NCBI GenBank assembly: GCA_038380795.1
Contig: CM076264.1
Coordinates: forward strand, 8,062,001 to 8,126,000
Length of the DNA: 64,000 nt
Source of the DNA: Pyrocephalus nanus
Lineage: Eukaryota; Chordata; Aves; Passeriformes; Tyrannidae
Direction of reading: 5' to 3'
Made by a program: the position numbers and the translations under genes. The first letter of the stretch is position 1. Every line of letters starts with the position of its first letter. This document shows, one piece after another, positions 1 to 12,031 of this stretch. A model generated the notes under the pieces. The model was not told the DNA's origin. It worked only from the letters and a program-made list of their open reading frames with translations, and made no database searches.

Positions 1-241
1 TTGCACTGTTCTCTGTGCTTGTGGTGTGCTCGTGTAATGCTGCAGTCAGCAGTGTGATGGGACAGTGGGATGCTGTGCTGCAGTTGTAGCCTGAAAAAGT
101 AGTGTCTTCATAGTGAGATTTTATACTAGCCCTGTGACTGTACTTCCCAAGTGTCACAGAACCTAACACATTAGCTGCTGTGACACAGTCCAAAACTCAG
201 AAACACTGAACTTTTGTTTATTGTTTATTACATTGTTTCAG

Positions 242-298
242 AAACTTGCCACAGACTATAAAAGTTTTCATAAGAAGTGGCTCTTCCAGTTCTGTAAG
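242..298 (+). other. Candidate exon (splice-site pair), 57 bp
   Basis: A T-rich tract ends in ATTGTTTCAG at 241, and TGTAAG is followed by GTGAAG at 299. The 57-bp interval is exactly 19 codons and open as KLATDYKSFHKKWLFQFCK. I do not recognise the peptide. A pseudo-exon is at least as likely. Confidence 0.15.
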
Positions 299-3086
299 GT
301 GAAGCCTTCTAAAATTTACTTCTTATTGGTCTTAGAATATATTACTGTTCATCCTTATTTGACTGATTTAAAAGGTCGAGAACTACAAGATTATGGATGT
401 TCTATTTTTTCCCATGTCTCTTCTTTATTGCCTTTTTTCTTTGTTATCTCTCCTCTTCTTAAAGTCTTAGTGTAATCCTCACCCCCTTCTACAGGGAACT
501 AAATACAAACAGTTCCCTTGACAATAGTTAGTACAGGGCTCCATAAAGAGCTGGCACAAAATTAAAGCAGCAGGGAAATTTCCAGTAAAAATATTGCATA
601 AGCTATGTATATACACAGAATATATTTGTAGCATAATTATGAACATGTCACTCTATTGATAAAACTTCAGTAAAGTAGCTTGAAATATTTATTATCAATA
701 ACTAAAAGTTAACTTCAGTTAAGGGCCCTTTTATGTTCACAACAGTGAATGACTAAAATTAAGGGACTGTTTTCAAGATCAGGTTCTTCTGTGAATCCAG
801 TTAGGTGTGTGTTGGTAGATGTGAGGGGTCCAGTGGTGTATTCCTGGAATCTGTGATACTTAGACTCAGCAGTGAGTGCTGTGTGTGTCAGGACAGCACT
901 ACCCTCATCCAAGGGTGGGTTTATAGGAAGGCCAAACAATTCCTTAAGTTGGGAATGAGAAAACATATGTTGTATAGTACTGACTCATGACAAATGAATA
1001 TGCAGTGCTTTTAAAACCTCTTGTGCCTGTTTTTTCATGTGTGGCCTCTTTCCTGGGCTTTACTCTGGCATTTCAGATGCAGCTGCTCAAGTATCATCTT
1101 TGTCAGCTAAGGCTGTCTGGCAAACAGGAAATCTGCTTCCTGGACACTTTAGTTGGAAATTCAGTTTATATCTCTTCTTTAAATGTTCATAGCTAAAAAT
1201 ACATATTCACAAGGGAGAGACTAATATTAAAACTGCCACAGTTCCAGTTGCTGTGGCTCTTCCTAGGTACACAGGAGGGTTTCCTCCCTTCTTGATTCCA
1301 GCCACTGTCTTGTGGCTTATCAGCTGCCATCCTCATGAAACAACCCCAGATGAGGACCTGTAGAGAGCCACAGTACCAGCTTCACAACAGATCTGTAAAC
1401 CTGAATTTCTCCATTTTTTCCATGAGTTCCTAAGTCACCAAGATTTCAATCTCATTTTTGGGTTTCCTGAGCAAAGAGAATACATACCTTTGTTCCTTTG
1501 CAAAGATGCAATAAACTAACAATAAAAGTTAAGTACATTTGAAGTACATTAAGTCTTCCAGAATTTTATCAATTCCAGTAGCAACAGATTTTCAAGTTCA
1601 TCATTATAAAATAAAAATGAAATATTCTTAACCTCTCTAGAACAGTTTTAATGTTGGTGTAACATATATTACATATAAAATATAATCTTATATATTTTTA
1701 TGTTTGCAAAGCCAGGTTAAAAGCAGTTTTGACAGAATTCACAGCATCAGAAGAAACTTACTTGTTTTGAATGTTATTTACCCCACTGCTTTGGATGCAG
1801 TATATTACAATATTATGTGTATCAATGTACAGGCATATAAGAAAACAAAATGGAAGCAGATACTATTAATGTGATATTTATTTCCATTTCCCAATTATTT
1901 TCACATCACCTGAGAGAAGATATTTTGGTACATTTGACTATTTTTCAATAGAAACATGGAAAATGATAAATTTACTTCTAGTCTAGGTGTGCTTGTGTAC
2001 TGGAACGAGTAGAAAACAGGATGGAACAGCAACCACACACTATGCTATGACTTAATTCTGTATTCCAGCAGAGCCTTGAAATTGGCCATAATTTCTGTGT
2101 TCTGTGGTGGGTTGTTTTTTCTTTTTGCTCTTCCAAATGAGAGTGAAGAATTCCTTCCTGTAGTTAAAATGTGTTTTGAATGAGCAGGTGTTAATTCAGT
2201 CAAATTTGCAAGCTAATTTAACTTCCTGGGATTTCAACTGTTGAGGCACAAGGGGAAACATTTAAAAAGTGCTGGCAACAGTAAGAGCCTACAGATCATT
2301 ATTTCAGATTGTTGTTGTTGGAGGAAATGTGATGCAGCATTTGGTTCATCAGCTAAAGTTCCATTCTATAGCATCAATCAGGCTCAAGGAGGTCAGTCTG
2401 TACCCAGATCTCTTCTGAAACCCGTTTGTTCTCTAACTCCACTGAAGAGTAGTTGGAAGCAAAAAATAGACCATGTCAGTTGAAAGTTGGTATCTTGGCA
2501 TAGTTCCATTAACTTAAATGGAGTGATACTGATTTACACAAGCTAAGTGTCTGCCCTTAAGTCTGTTGTTTAGAAGTCATCCAGGAGTATTTTCATACCT
2601 TTCAAGGGGACGTTCACATGGTCTCTAAAACCTGTGACACTTTAGTAACTGAAGTGTAAAGCTGCAAAGCGGTATCCAAGGCTCCACAGGAGAGCTTCAC
2701 TCTTTCTAAGAGATGAAAGAAAGACTAGAACTTACCTATTTCTTTTCAATTATATTAATTAACCTATTTTTTCATTTTTTAATGCATTGTCTTTTTGTTA
2801 CATAAAGTGAAAGTGTGGAAATTGATTGCAAGTCCAGAAAACATGCTATACTGGGAGACTTATACAGACAGATCTATCTGTATCTGTATGCAGCCTCCTA
2901 AATCCCTCGTGGAAAAGAACTTGAAAAGCATTTATATGTGTTAAAAAGTGAGAAGTTTCTGTGATTTTAATAACCTTGCTTCTGTCCCTAAACTGAATTT
3001 TGTTCGGTTCAGTTAAATCTGTAATAGAGCCTGCCTAGGCTTTTCCTAACAGAAAAACAGAAAGCATAGTTTTCAACTGTTCACTA

Positions 3087-3139
3087 GAAAAAAACACCAG
3101 ACAAACAAACAACAGAAACCAAACAAAAAACCCCAAACT
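3087..3139 (-). repeat. A/C tract (T/G tract on minus strand)
   Basis: AAACAAACAACAG and CCAAACAAAAAACCCC are the complement of the T/G tracts listed elsewhere, so this tract has the opposite orientation. Confidence 0.75.
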
Positions 3140-4847
3140 TAAAAAATGAAAGTTCCAATTTTAGCCTTGACATTTAACCAAGTGAAAATTCATCTTTTCA
3201 ATTTAGGCTGATATTTAACATATATATTTGCTGCTAACTCAGCACTGTTGAAATATTTCATGGTCCTCCATTTTCAATCTCCTTTTTCTCTCTGGGGAGG
3301 GCTCTTTGGCCAGACTAGATGGCAGATCATGCTCTTCACTTGACTGAAGTAGGGGGGGGCTTGGTGCCATCCCAGCATCTCCTGAGAGAGCTGGACTGCA
3401 AGAAGAAATGAAACTTTGCAGATACATTGATATGCTTCCCTTCATAGGGATTTGTTCAGACAGAATTAAAAAGCAGAGTAATTATACAAGAATAAAATAT
3501 TTTTTATCCCTGAAATAGAGTATCCACATGGGGGAGTTCTATCAGCATAGCTATGGCACTGTAATTATCCTGTTAAAACGAGGCCGCTCAGATTCCTTTT
3601 CCAACTAAACCCCAATATGACCCGTTACCACAAGTGGGAAGAAAGGGAATAAAGCAGGTTCATTGGGCCCTTCATCGCCTCCCACGTAACACCTTCAGAT
3701 AAAAACTGTAATTCCGGTGTGGATAAGAACAGCAATGAATGGAATAAAGTGAAACATAGAAGCTTTTTTTTCTTGTACGTTATTGAATGTTCTGTTAACA
3801 AAATGAGCCAGACAAAAGATGGAATATGATGATATGGCATGGTGCCGTGCTCTATGGAGATGTCTAAGCAGTTCTGAACACCTGGACTAGTGTTAATCAG
3901 TAGCTTATTTTCTTAGCACATTAAAATGCACTCTTAAAAGCAGTATTTTGCAATTCCAGAATATTTAATTTTAAAATTAAAAAGACATTTGAGAGGTGAG
4001 TAAAATAGATGAGATTTTAAAAAATATGCAGTTTATTTACTTTGTTAACAAAATTTGGGTGGCAAACAGTAAATCATTATTTCAAATTCACTCAGGAGAT
4101 TAAAGACAGTGCTCTCTCAGTGGTCTGAGTCATAATTCTTGGTCAGATTCTCTCTTAAAATTCATATCTAGTAATAAGAAATTTAAAATATCCCTCTAAT
4201 TGCATCTTATTAAAGTTATTCCCCAGTCATTTGTTCTCTAAGGCTTTAACACTGTGTGTTATCTGTGTGTATCATAGTGTCTCACTCCACTTTAATCTTG
4301 GTGAAATCTGATGTCTCTCCAAAAGTCTGTTGTTTGTAAAGTCAGTTCCTTGGAGCAGTTGTTTCCCTTGTTAGTTTACCTAAGTTGCCTTAAGTCATTC
4401 CCTTTTTTCCTGGTGATATAATACTTTGCAAAAATACACAAATTGTGTAAAGGAACTGTCAATTATCTGACTGAGGTAAGAGACATTCTCAAGAAGACAT
4501 TTTATTAAAAAGGAATTGTGGATCAGTTTATCAAAGAAAGACTTGATATAAAAATGATATGGGTGAAATATAAGGGTTAAAATTTAATATGTGTCATTTA
4601 CAAGTTCTTATAGTACAATTTGTAAAGTAGCTGCTTCAGGCTCTTCAGGGAAGGAGCCATTCTTTTATGCTCTTCTCTTAAGCACCTATCAGGATATGGT
4701 TGCTCAGAAACATGGAAGTGATTAAAACAGCACTTATTAGTTTGACAAAGTAAGAATGTGGAATGTGCAAAACTTCTAAGAGATCCATTAATGTTGTAAA
4801 AATTAAAAAGGATAAATAAGCCCATGCTTGTGGAGTAAACAACTCAC

Positions 4848-4920
4848 CTCAAAGCACTGGTGGCAGCTTCCTCATTGTAGTGGGGTCACCAAGGAGTTAC
4901 TATAGCTTTGGAGGTAGGAC
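4848..4920 (-). other. Candidate exon (splice-site pair), 73 bp
   Basis: On the minus strand a strong pyrimidine tract (TTTCTTTGCTTTTTCTCTTG, then CATAG) precedes position 4920, and TTTGAG is followed by the near-consensus donor GTGAGT after 4848. All three frames contain a stop, so it could only be a non-coding, UTR or terminal exon, or a decoy. Its phase would allow joining to the 7528-7577 candidate with a stop inside this exon. Confidence 0.2.
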
Positions 4921-5884
4921 CTATGCAAGAGAAAAAGCAAAGAAATGAGCTGGCTTTTATTTCCAAATCTTGTACATCACAGAACCATTTTGATGGTTTT
5001 TAGCAGCACCCCACCTGTGGAATACATGGCCTGTAGCCTCAGCTCAGGGAGGACACCAGTGGAGAAGCAGGATAGTGGAAGCTTTTTCCCCCAGCCCCTT
5101 GGAGGTCCTGCCAGCAGCAGTGTGTTCCCTCAGTACTGCTGGCCAGGTGAATCCAGTAACAGCAGCTGGAAGCAAAAGGGTTCAAATGCTTCAGCTGGTT
5201 CATTACAGGATGGACACAGGTAACAAAATCTATTCCTATATTTCCCTCTAGCAAGAATCTCAGGAGTCTGTGTGAAGTTTAGAGTAGAAGTAGATTGTCT
5301 AGTCTCTAAAATTAGGAAGCATCAGCTTTGTGATGGCCTGTGCAAACTTCATTTTTACCTTTTATAGAACACATCCAGACTTCATTAGATATTGAGATCA
5401 CCATTTTCCTCAGAGAGACTCTTTCTCACAGAGTCTACGCAAGTTCTCACTCTCTTTAAAAATGTGTTTTTCTGAGCTTTACCTTTGTCATAAATTTCTT
5501 TAAAGAGATTAGGTTTGTTCACTAGATATCATTTTAATATAATATGTATTTTCAAGGTTGTTTCTTTTTTGGGGTAGCATATCTGAAGCAGTGAGGTTTT
5601 TTTAATGAAAGAATTCGTTACTTTCAACAAGATAACCTCTAAACACATGGAATTTAGAAAGACTACATACTGCTAGACTATCTACTTGTATTTTTTAAGG
5701 TAAAAAACCCAAACCACGTTTCAAAGCTCATTGTGAATGGGAATTTAATGGATTATGCTACATAAATGCATTCTTTTATCAGTGCATTCTGATAGTGATT
5801 CATCAAATATTTATAGTTGATCTATAAGTATGATGTTTATGTATGATGTATATTTACTTATCAGTGAAATAGATTGTGCAGAGA
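4921..5884. other. Non-coding DNA, GC slightly raised at 5.0-5.2 kb
   Basis: A slightly GC-richer patch at about 5010-5220 contains a 92-codon plus frame and an acceptor/donor-like pair (CCCCCAG at 5093, GGCCAG|GTGAAT at 5147). It gives no recognisable protein. The rest is AT-rich unique sequence. Confidence 0.5.
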
Positions 5885-6018
5885 GAGTGAGGAGTCTTTG
5901 GAGATATCCAAAAGTCATCTGGACACAATCCTGTAGAAGATCCTGTTTAAGTAGGGAGGTTGGACCAGATGACCCTCACTGGTCCCTTCCACTCTGACCC
6001 ATTCTGTGATGTTGTGTT
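5885..6018 (+). mobile_element. CR1 3' tail remnant
   Basis: About 130 bp match the end of a CR1 element: TTTGGAGATATCCAAAAG, CATCTGGACACAATCCTGT, GGTTGGACCAGATGACC, GGTCCCTTCCACTCTGACC and a CATTCTGTGAT tail. Only the final part of the ORF and the 3' UTR remain. It is an old, plus-oriented fragment from a subfamily whose tail differs from the other copies. Confidence 0.88.
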
Positions 6019-7388
6019 TTAAGTAAGTCTTAAGAAATTATTCCTAAATTCAAGGCTTAGTTTTTTTGTTTTTTAGCTGCTACTTGCTGTGGTGGAACAA
6101 AGCTTGGTCCACTGAATTAACAATGGCTATAATGAGTTCTCGGGATCAGCCACTGCATATAATCACCTAAAGACACAATAATAAAAACATATTTTCCAAA
6201 TAGCTATTTGGCAGCAACTGTGCTTGATTGTATTCCCAGTGGAAAAAGGGACTGGCTTGAATTTAACACTTTCAAATGGATGTAAATTAGTCTAATACAA
6301 ACACAAACTTCACTCTGAAGTGAACACTACTACTTATTAAAAATAAATAAATCTGGAACAAACATGCTGCAGTAAAGAAGACTGATGTGAGAGTAGCAGT
6401 TATATTGAGAGATATTAGATTAACATCCTCTAATTTTATAAATCACGCAATTTGTTGGCTCATTATGTATACATATATATATATGTAAGAAATAATTTAC
6501 CAGAAGATTTCATTTTTTTAGCATTACAGACATATGTTTTACAAATCTTTGCATGAGAGTTAGGATGCAAAATTAATGTGTGGAAAACAAACAGAATTAG
6601 ATTTACCTAGTCTTAAAGAACCACCATCCAAAAAAGGATCATATGACATTTTAATCTCTGTGCAAGCTGCCAGTAATCTTTTTTTGGAGAGACAGGATGT
6701 GGCACTAGTTCTGGCTAACAATCCACTCCTTTTCTTCACTGGGGCATGGCTACCACTGACATGCAACCACTGGCATGTGTTTGTATTTTGCATCTAATCA
6801 GCAGATTTGAATGTAATTATGTATTTTGCAGGTGAGGTGCTAATGTGGGTTATGTGGCACATCAGCTCTGTGCTGCCACTTGAAGTGGCCCACTGGAAAA
6901 TCTTGAGACAAACAGCACTGAATCAGGCTCCCAGCCATGACCAGCTGCGCTAAGTACCACTGGCATCGCCTCAGACGTGCAATTCTCAGAGTGAGCCCAC
7001 TGCTAGCTGCTTTTAAAATGTGTTTATGGTGGTGACAAAAACTTTCCATCATCAATTCTTCTTAGACCTCTCTGCCTCTTAGCTGAAAAATTGCAGCTGC
7101 CTGCAAGGGGAGGGATGCTCAGTCCTATTAATTTTCATTGGATGAAAAGGATCTTTTTTCCTTCAGGCTAAAGGTTTAACCTTTATGAGTTTCATGAGTA
7201 ACAAAGGGCAGCCAGATTTTTATTACATGGGGTAGAGCTGTACATTTGTTCAAAATAATCAGCACTGGGCAATCTACTGCATATCGATCCAAAACAAACC
7301 TTATTACCCATGTAAGCTGTTTCCTTCTCAAGTCAGCACTTGGCAAAGGAAAACAAACTTCTTTAACCATCAGTTTTCAAATGCTTAC
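6019..7388. other. AT-rich non-coding DNA
   Basis: Unique sequence with a short (AT)n run. The 73-codon plus frame at 6576 and the overlapping 77-codon minus frame do not look like a known protein. Confidence 0.55.
6468..6486. repeat. Short (AT)n microsatellite
   Basis: Alternating A and T of about 14 bases follows TATGTATAC. It is short and probably of no consequence. Confidence 0.7.
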
Positions 7389-7443
7389 CATATATGTCAC
7401 CAGAGTCTGATACAATGTTTGAGACTGATGACAGGGATACTAT
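7389..7443 (-). other. Candidate exon (splice-site pair), 55 bp
   Basis: On the minus strand GTGCTTCCCCAG precedes 7443, and CATATATG is followed by GTAAGC after 7389. One frame is open as IVSLSSVSNIVSDSGDIY. It would be separated from the next candidate (7528-7577) by an 84-bp intron. The frame of this peptide does not continue from the open frames of that exon, which argues against a joint coding role. Confidence 0.15.
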
Positions 7444-7477
7444 CTGGGGAAGCACATCAACAGGATTTTTGTAGGAT

Positions 7478-7491
7478 TTTTTTTTTTTTTC
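7478..7491 (+). repeat. T run (14 bases)
   Basis: A short mononucleotide run inside the possible 84-bp minus-strand intron described at 7444-7527. Confidence 0.8.
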
Positions 7492-7527
7492 ACCTTCAAC
7501 AATCCCACATGTGTATTTAGAACTTAC

Positions 7528-7577
7528 CTTTCTGAGTACACAAGCACTTCCATAGGTACCCTGTCTGGCTCAGCAGT
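7528..7577 (-). other. Candidate exon (splice-site pair), 50 bp
   Basis: On the minus strand GCTCTTTCCTCTTTAG precedes 7577, and CAGAAAG is followed by a perfect donor GTAAGT after 7528. One frame reads TAEPDRVPMEVLVYSE and looks protein-like. I do not recognise it. Both splice sites are strong, but the short length makes a chance pair quite possible. Confidence 0.22.
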
Positions 7578-8404
7578 CTAAAGAGGAAAGAGCCAGCAAC
7601 ACCTTTACAGTGTTATCTTTGCAGCTCTTATAAAAGTAAAGACCACAGAGGATTTTTAATTTATAGAACAGCAGTGCTGGTAAATTCCTTCTGACTTGCT
7701 GTGGAGGGTTTGCCCCTCTCACGAGGTTGAAGAGTGGAAAACATATTATGGGGGCCTTTTTGGAAAGAATCACTTAAGAAAGCTCATCATTGAAGGGAGC
7801 AGAGGGGAAAAGGAGAAGGACAAAAGACAGGGTTTAGTTTTGGAATCCTCTTTTAGTTACAGAAGCCCAAATAGTATAGAAGCTGTCTTTTGACTTGTTA
7901 CTCTGTTGAGGATGAGAAAACCTTCAGCTCAGGTATAGTTACACAGACATCACAAAATTATGATTGATGAGGCAACAGTAGTTAGAAGATGAAAGAAGAA
8001 CTCATGAGGTCATTAGTATCACTTGACAATGAGAATATTGCTACGCTGAAGGGACTAGTAAGAAATGCTCACAAGCTGAAGAGCAATTTCTTTATAAATA
8101 GGACCTAGAATATGAGATGTGTATTTCTTATTTTCAGTATCTTGCATCCTTCTCAAACTTGAGAAGGGCTCTGTCTGATCTTGATTTGGAACATGGAATT
8201 CTATCGTAGCTGTGAGGTGACTGGGGGTGGAGATACAAGTGGATAAATGGGCAGTAAAGTGTAGCAGCATTGGTGAGTCAGCAGTGAAGAAACTGAGGCA
8301 AACCTGGCCTACTCCCTTAACAGTATAAGCATAGTCTACATATACTCTCAATATACTTCTATGTGCTTTTGACCCCTGGTAGTTAAAGAAGCCTTTCTTT
8401 CTCC

Positions 8405-8429
8405 TTTTTTTTTTTTTTTTTTTTTTTTT
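8405..8429 (+). repeat. T run (25 bases)
   Basis: A pure T run of 25 bases. On the minus strand it is a 25-A run, but no polyadenylation signal or transcript-like sequence precedes it, so I read it as a simple repeat. Confidence 0.9.
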
Positions 8430-9633
8430 GTGCACAACTAACGTTTCTCTAAAGGGTAAGAATACTTCTGAATATCTGACAGCCTTGAACTGTGGGGAAT
8501 GCAGTATTATCTGTCAAGTCTCTAGCAGAATACAAAAGAAGCCAAGTTCTATTAATGTTTTGGTGGTGCAACAGAAGTTGTGAAAGATGAGAAATCTGAC
8601 TACTAACTTCTAGGTATTGAAACACTGCAAAGGAAAAAGTAAGAGTAACAGTATCAAAGTTATGGTCTTCCCCAATCATCTGTAAGCTTAAAAATCAGAA
8701 TTAATAATAATAAAAGAAAAACCATTAATTTTAATTCTGGGAGACCAAATAGGCATTTGGAAGTAAACAGATCCTACTAGTGAGTTAATGAACTCAGCTA
8801 GTACAAAGCTTGTGATGTTGAAGGGATTGCTGACCTCTGGGCATTTCAGATGTATCTTGCACAGAGTTAATGCACTAATATGTGTTTGTGTTGATAGAAA
8901 TAGTGTGAATGGGTAAACAAGAGCTTTTGGAGCATACAAAAGAAGACAATTTATGTATTGTTTTCATCATTTGGTGTGTTACACTGTATTAGGTGAAATA
9001 GAGAGCTCAGAACCAAGACTAGTCTAGCAGTTGTATTCTCCTTGAGTGCAATTTTAAAACTGAATGAAATTATATTATTCTAAACAGCATTCTTTAAAAA
9101 AACCCAACAAATTATGGAATGTGTGATTTAGTTTTGCTAACCAGAAATTAAATAGAAGATTCATTCTTCATCATTTATCTTTTAACCCTAACTTACTTAC
9201 ATTTAGTAGACCAAATAACAATCAGTTGTATAACAAGGATGCTGGATTCTTCTTGTGTTTGTCTGCATAACATAAGATAGTTCCATATGAAATCTTAGTA
9301 CTTTGTCTGTCATTGCTGGCTTAATATGTACACTAACATTCCTCAGGCATTTCCTCTTGAAAGAGTACAATACTTCATAGCCTCATATATCTCCTAAGGA
9401 AGCTGGAAATAAAGTAGATGAGAGCTACTCTAGTCTAGTTCTGTAGATTTTCAGAATGCCTTGCAAAGATAGTTGTGAGTGAAAGCAGTCTTTTCTGTAT
9501 AATTTTAGCTAATATGATTTTTGTGTGTTTTAGAAAGAGAAAGAGTCTAATTTTGCTCTAGGTATATTAATTTCTACTTCTCAATGCAAAACTCCTTTTC
9601 TTATAATTTGGATTTCTATATTGTTTTGCATTA

Positions 9634-9733
9634 TTTTGGTGGTTTTTGTTGTTTGTTTGTTTTGGTTTGGTTTGTTGTTTTTTTTTTTTGGGGGTGTTTT
9701 TTTTGTTTTTTTTTTTTTGTTTTTTTTTTTTTT
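9634..9733 (+). repeat. T/G low-complexity tract
   Basis: About 100 bp are composed almost entirely of T and G (TTTGTTTGG units, then long T runs with a GGGGG break). The lysine/asparagine-rich minus-strand open frames seen here are products of the tract and not genes. Confidence 0.9.
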
Positions 9734-10191
9734 GCTGTCTCTGCAGTATTTCAAATATAGATTCATCTATATTTTTCATTAGTGATCTCTTCAGGTCAAT
9801 GTGATCCAAATTATTTAACTAAAAGATGAAAGTAGCTTCTAGTAGTTATTCTTAGGATTTTTATTCTAAATTTCCATCTGTTGGTGTTAAGAATTCCCTT
9901 TCAAGTGAAGAGCTATTTTGAGTATTTCAAAATATGTTTAAGGCCCTAGTCCTTCTCTCCTTCTGCCTTTCTTTGTCTTTTATTGTTAGCAATATAAATC
10001 TGTGGTATGTAACTTAATTCTTATGGCATTTTAGGAAATACACACAAGAATAACAGAAAGCACCAATGCAAAGTCAGTAGTGATGATACAGGAAGAACTG
10101 AGCCTCTGTGTTGTACTGATTCTCCTGCCACTTTCAGAGTTACACTTAGGAGAGTTAATAAGAGCATATCCTGGGTGGAGACCTGCTCTTT

Positions 10192-10253
10192 GGTTTTTTT
10201 TTTTTTACGATCTGGGAGTTGTGTTGGGGGTTTTTGTTTGGTTTGGAGGTTCT
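10192..10253 (+). repeat. T/G-rich tract
   Basis: A run of T is followed, after a short unique spacer, by GTGTTGGGGG, TTTTTGTTTGG and TTTGGAGG. It is the same low-complexity type as the other T/G tracts. Confidence 0.7.
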
Positions 10254-11953
10254 TTTGTTACTTTTGTGGCATTTCAGTTGGTTCTGCTATTTCAAGGAGG
10301 AAGATTCACCTCAATGAGAAGTAAGAGCCAGTGTAAGTATTTTAAATACTTGGCTGTACAGTAACGAAAGATGTTTTACATAACTCAGCTTCTACAAGCT
10401 CTTTTTGAAACTTAGCCTTCCTTTCACAATAACAATAGGAAGGTTTCTGTCTGATCTTGTGGCGAAAGGAGCTTATGCAAGACTGATGCATAAATGGGGA
10501 GTTTGTCTTGGGAATGAAGTGGGGACTTTAACTTGCATTACTCAGAGACTGATATTACCGTTTTGCACATAAGACTATTGTCCCTGTTCTAAAGGTTGTT
10601 AAAAGACTGGATGGGTTATAGAAAATAGTTATAAGAAAAAGGAAAAAGACTGAATCGAGTACCTTTTAAAAGATTTAAACAGGTCCATCTGTTTAACTGA
10701 CTCAGAAACTTTGAGAGATTACTTAGTTGAAGTATATAAATCAATGTTTTGATGCTAAGGTGCTATTGAGTACTAGAGACTCTTTAAAGATCCTTTAACA
10801 GTAGTGGGAAAAGGGGTAATAAGAGAAGGACTAAAAGATGAAACTACACAACCTAGAGTTAGAAGTGAGGAATGTTTTAAATGCAAAGGATATTCTTTAT
10901 GATTGGAGGTGGCAGATCCTCTTTTATCTCAAGTTGTTTTCAAATCCTTCTGAGATGACGTTTGCTTTTGATATGCGCCTTTCTAGAAGGTGGATATAGA
11001 TTTGGCACAGGCGTTACTGGTTAAATTTAATCATCTGCAGAGTGTAGCCAGTCACTGTTTCTTTCACTGTCCTATTTGCCTTTAAACTTCACGAACTTTA
11101 AACTCATGATTTATTATTTGTGGCTTTGTTTTATTTTTTGAAATATTTTTAAATATATATACTCTATATTATATCTTTATAGATAATACATATAAAAAAC
11201 TTCAGGCTATATTAGGAATGAAAATATTGTAGCCATTCTTATTTCACATGCTTTTATGTTGTCTGATTTGACTGGTTTGAAAGCAAGATGCTGGGAAATA
11301 GTTTTCTCTCCTTTTTTCATATTGACTGGTAGAAAGTAGGTGTTTGAAAAACTCACTCTACCCGGGACAGTGCTAATGCAAACCCAGATTTGTTAACCCA
11401 AGAGACTTGAACAAGGCTACTGGAAGCAATGAGATAGCTTCTTTTCTGAAGTGAGCATGTCATCTTATGAGACTCTCTAATCTCAATGGGGCAGTATAGG
11501 AAAAAAAAGGCAGTTTTGCGTTTGGCTTTCAGAGAGCTTGGAAAGAGTGAACAGGCACCATCAGTCTTGGAGGACAGGGGAGCGCCTGGGTGTGGCAGAA
11601 CAGGAAGGTGAGCAGATGGAGGAGCATCGTGGGCTCCTCACAGTTTGTCTGCTCAAATAACATCTGAAACTTTTGAAGAGAGGTGGGATTCTTTGGGGAG
11701 GAGAAAACTGGCATAGTGGAAAATCTGCTTCTGAAAGTAATATAATTACTGCTGTGCATCAGGTACACATTTGTATACTTGAATTGATTGGGAAGAGGTC
11801 TCTAATGAAAGAGAGACTATTTTATCCCAGTAGAGATGAAAAACAGTAAGACAATGTAGTTTGCAGTAGATAAGGGTAAAGTTTTCTTTCATCTCTCCAC
11901 TCTGCCTGGCTGTGTGTTGCTCTCATATAGGTTTGTGTGTCTGCTAACCTAAG

Positions 11954-12031
11954 GACTCCTTCAGCAGGAAAAAGTATGACTTAACTGCATTATCTTGGTG
12001 GCAATGTGTTTGCAAGACAGATAGACTTCTG
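11954..12031 (+). other. Candidate exon (splice-site pair), 78 bp
   Basis: GTCTGCTAACCTAAG precedes 11954, and CTTCTG is followed by GTAAGA at 12032. The 78 bp are 26 open codons (DSFSRKKYDLTALSWW at the start). The acceptor is only moderate and the peptide is not recognised. Confidence 0.12.

Larger units (their letters stand above)
1..4847. other. AT-rich non-coding DNA
   Basis: Apart from the splice-site pair at 242-298 and the A/C tract at 3.1 kb, I see unique AT-rich DNA with short chance ORFs. There is a strong isolated minus-strand donor at about 2732 without a partner, and a G8 run near 3353. Confidence 0.6.

Noticed and set aside
8405..8429. Minus-strand poly(A) as the tail of a retrocopy
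   Set aside because: There is no AATAAA-like signal at the proper distance and no transcript-like sequence before it on the minus strand.
8055..8435. 126-codon minus-strand ORF
   Set aside because: Its start and lysine run come from the 25-T tract. The remainder has no recognisable domain and the DNA is ordinary AT-rich sequence.
9567..9809. Lysine/asparagine-rich minus-strand ORFs
   Set aside because: They are translations of the T/G low-complexity tract.
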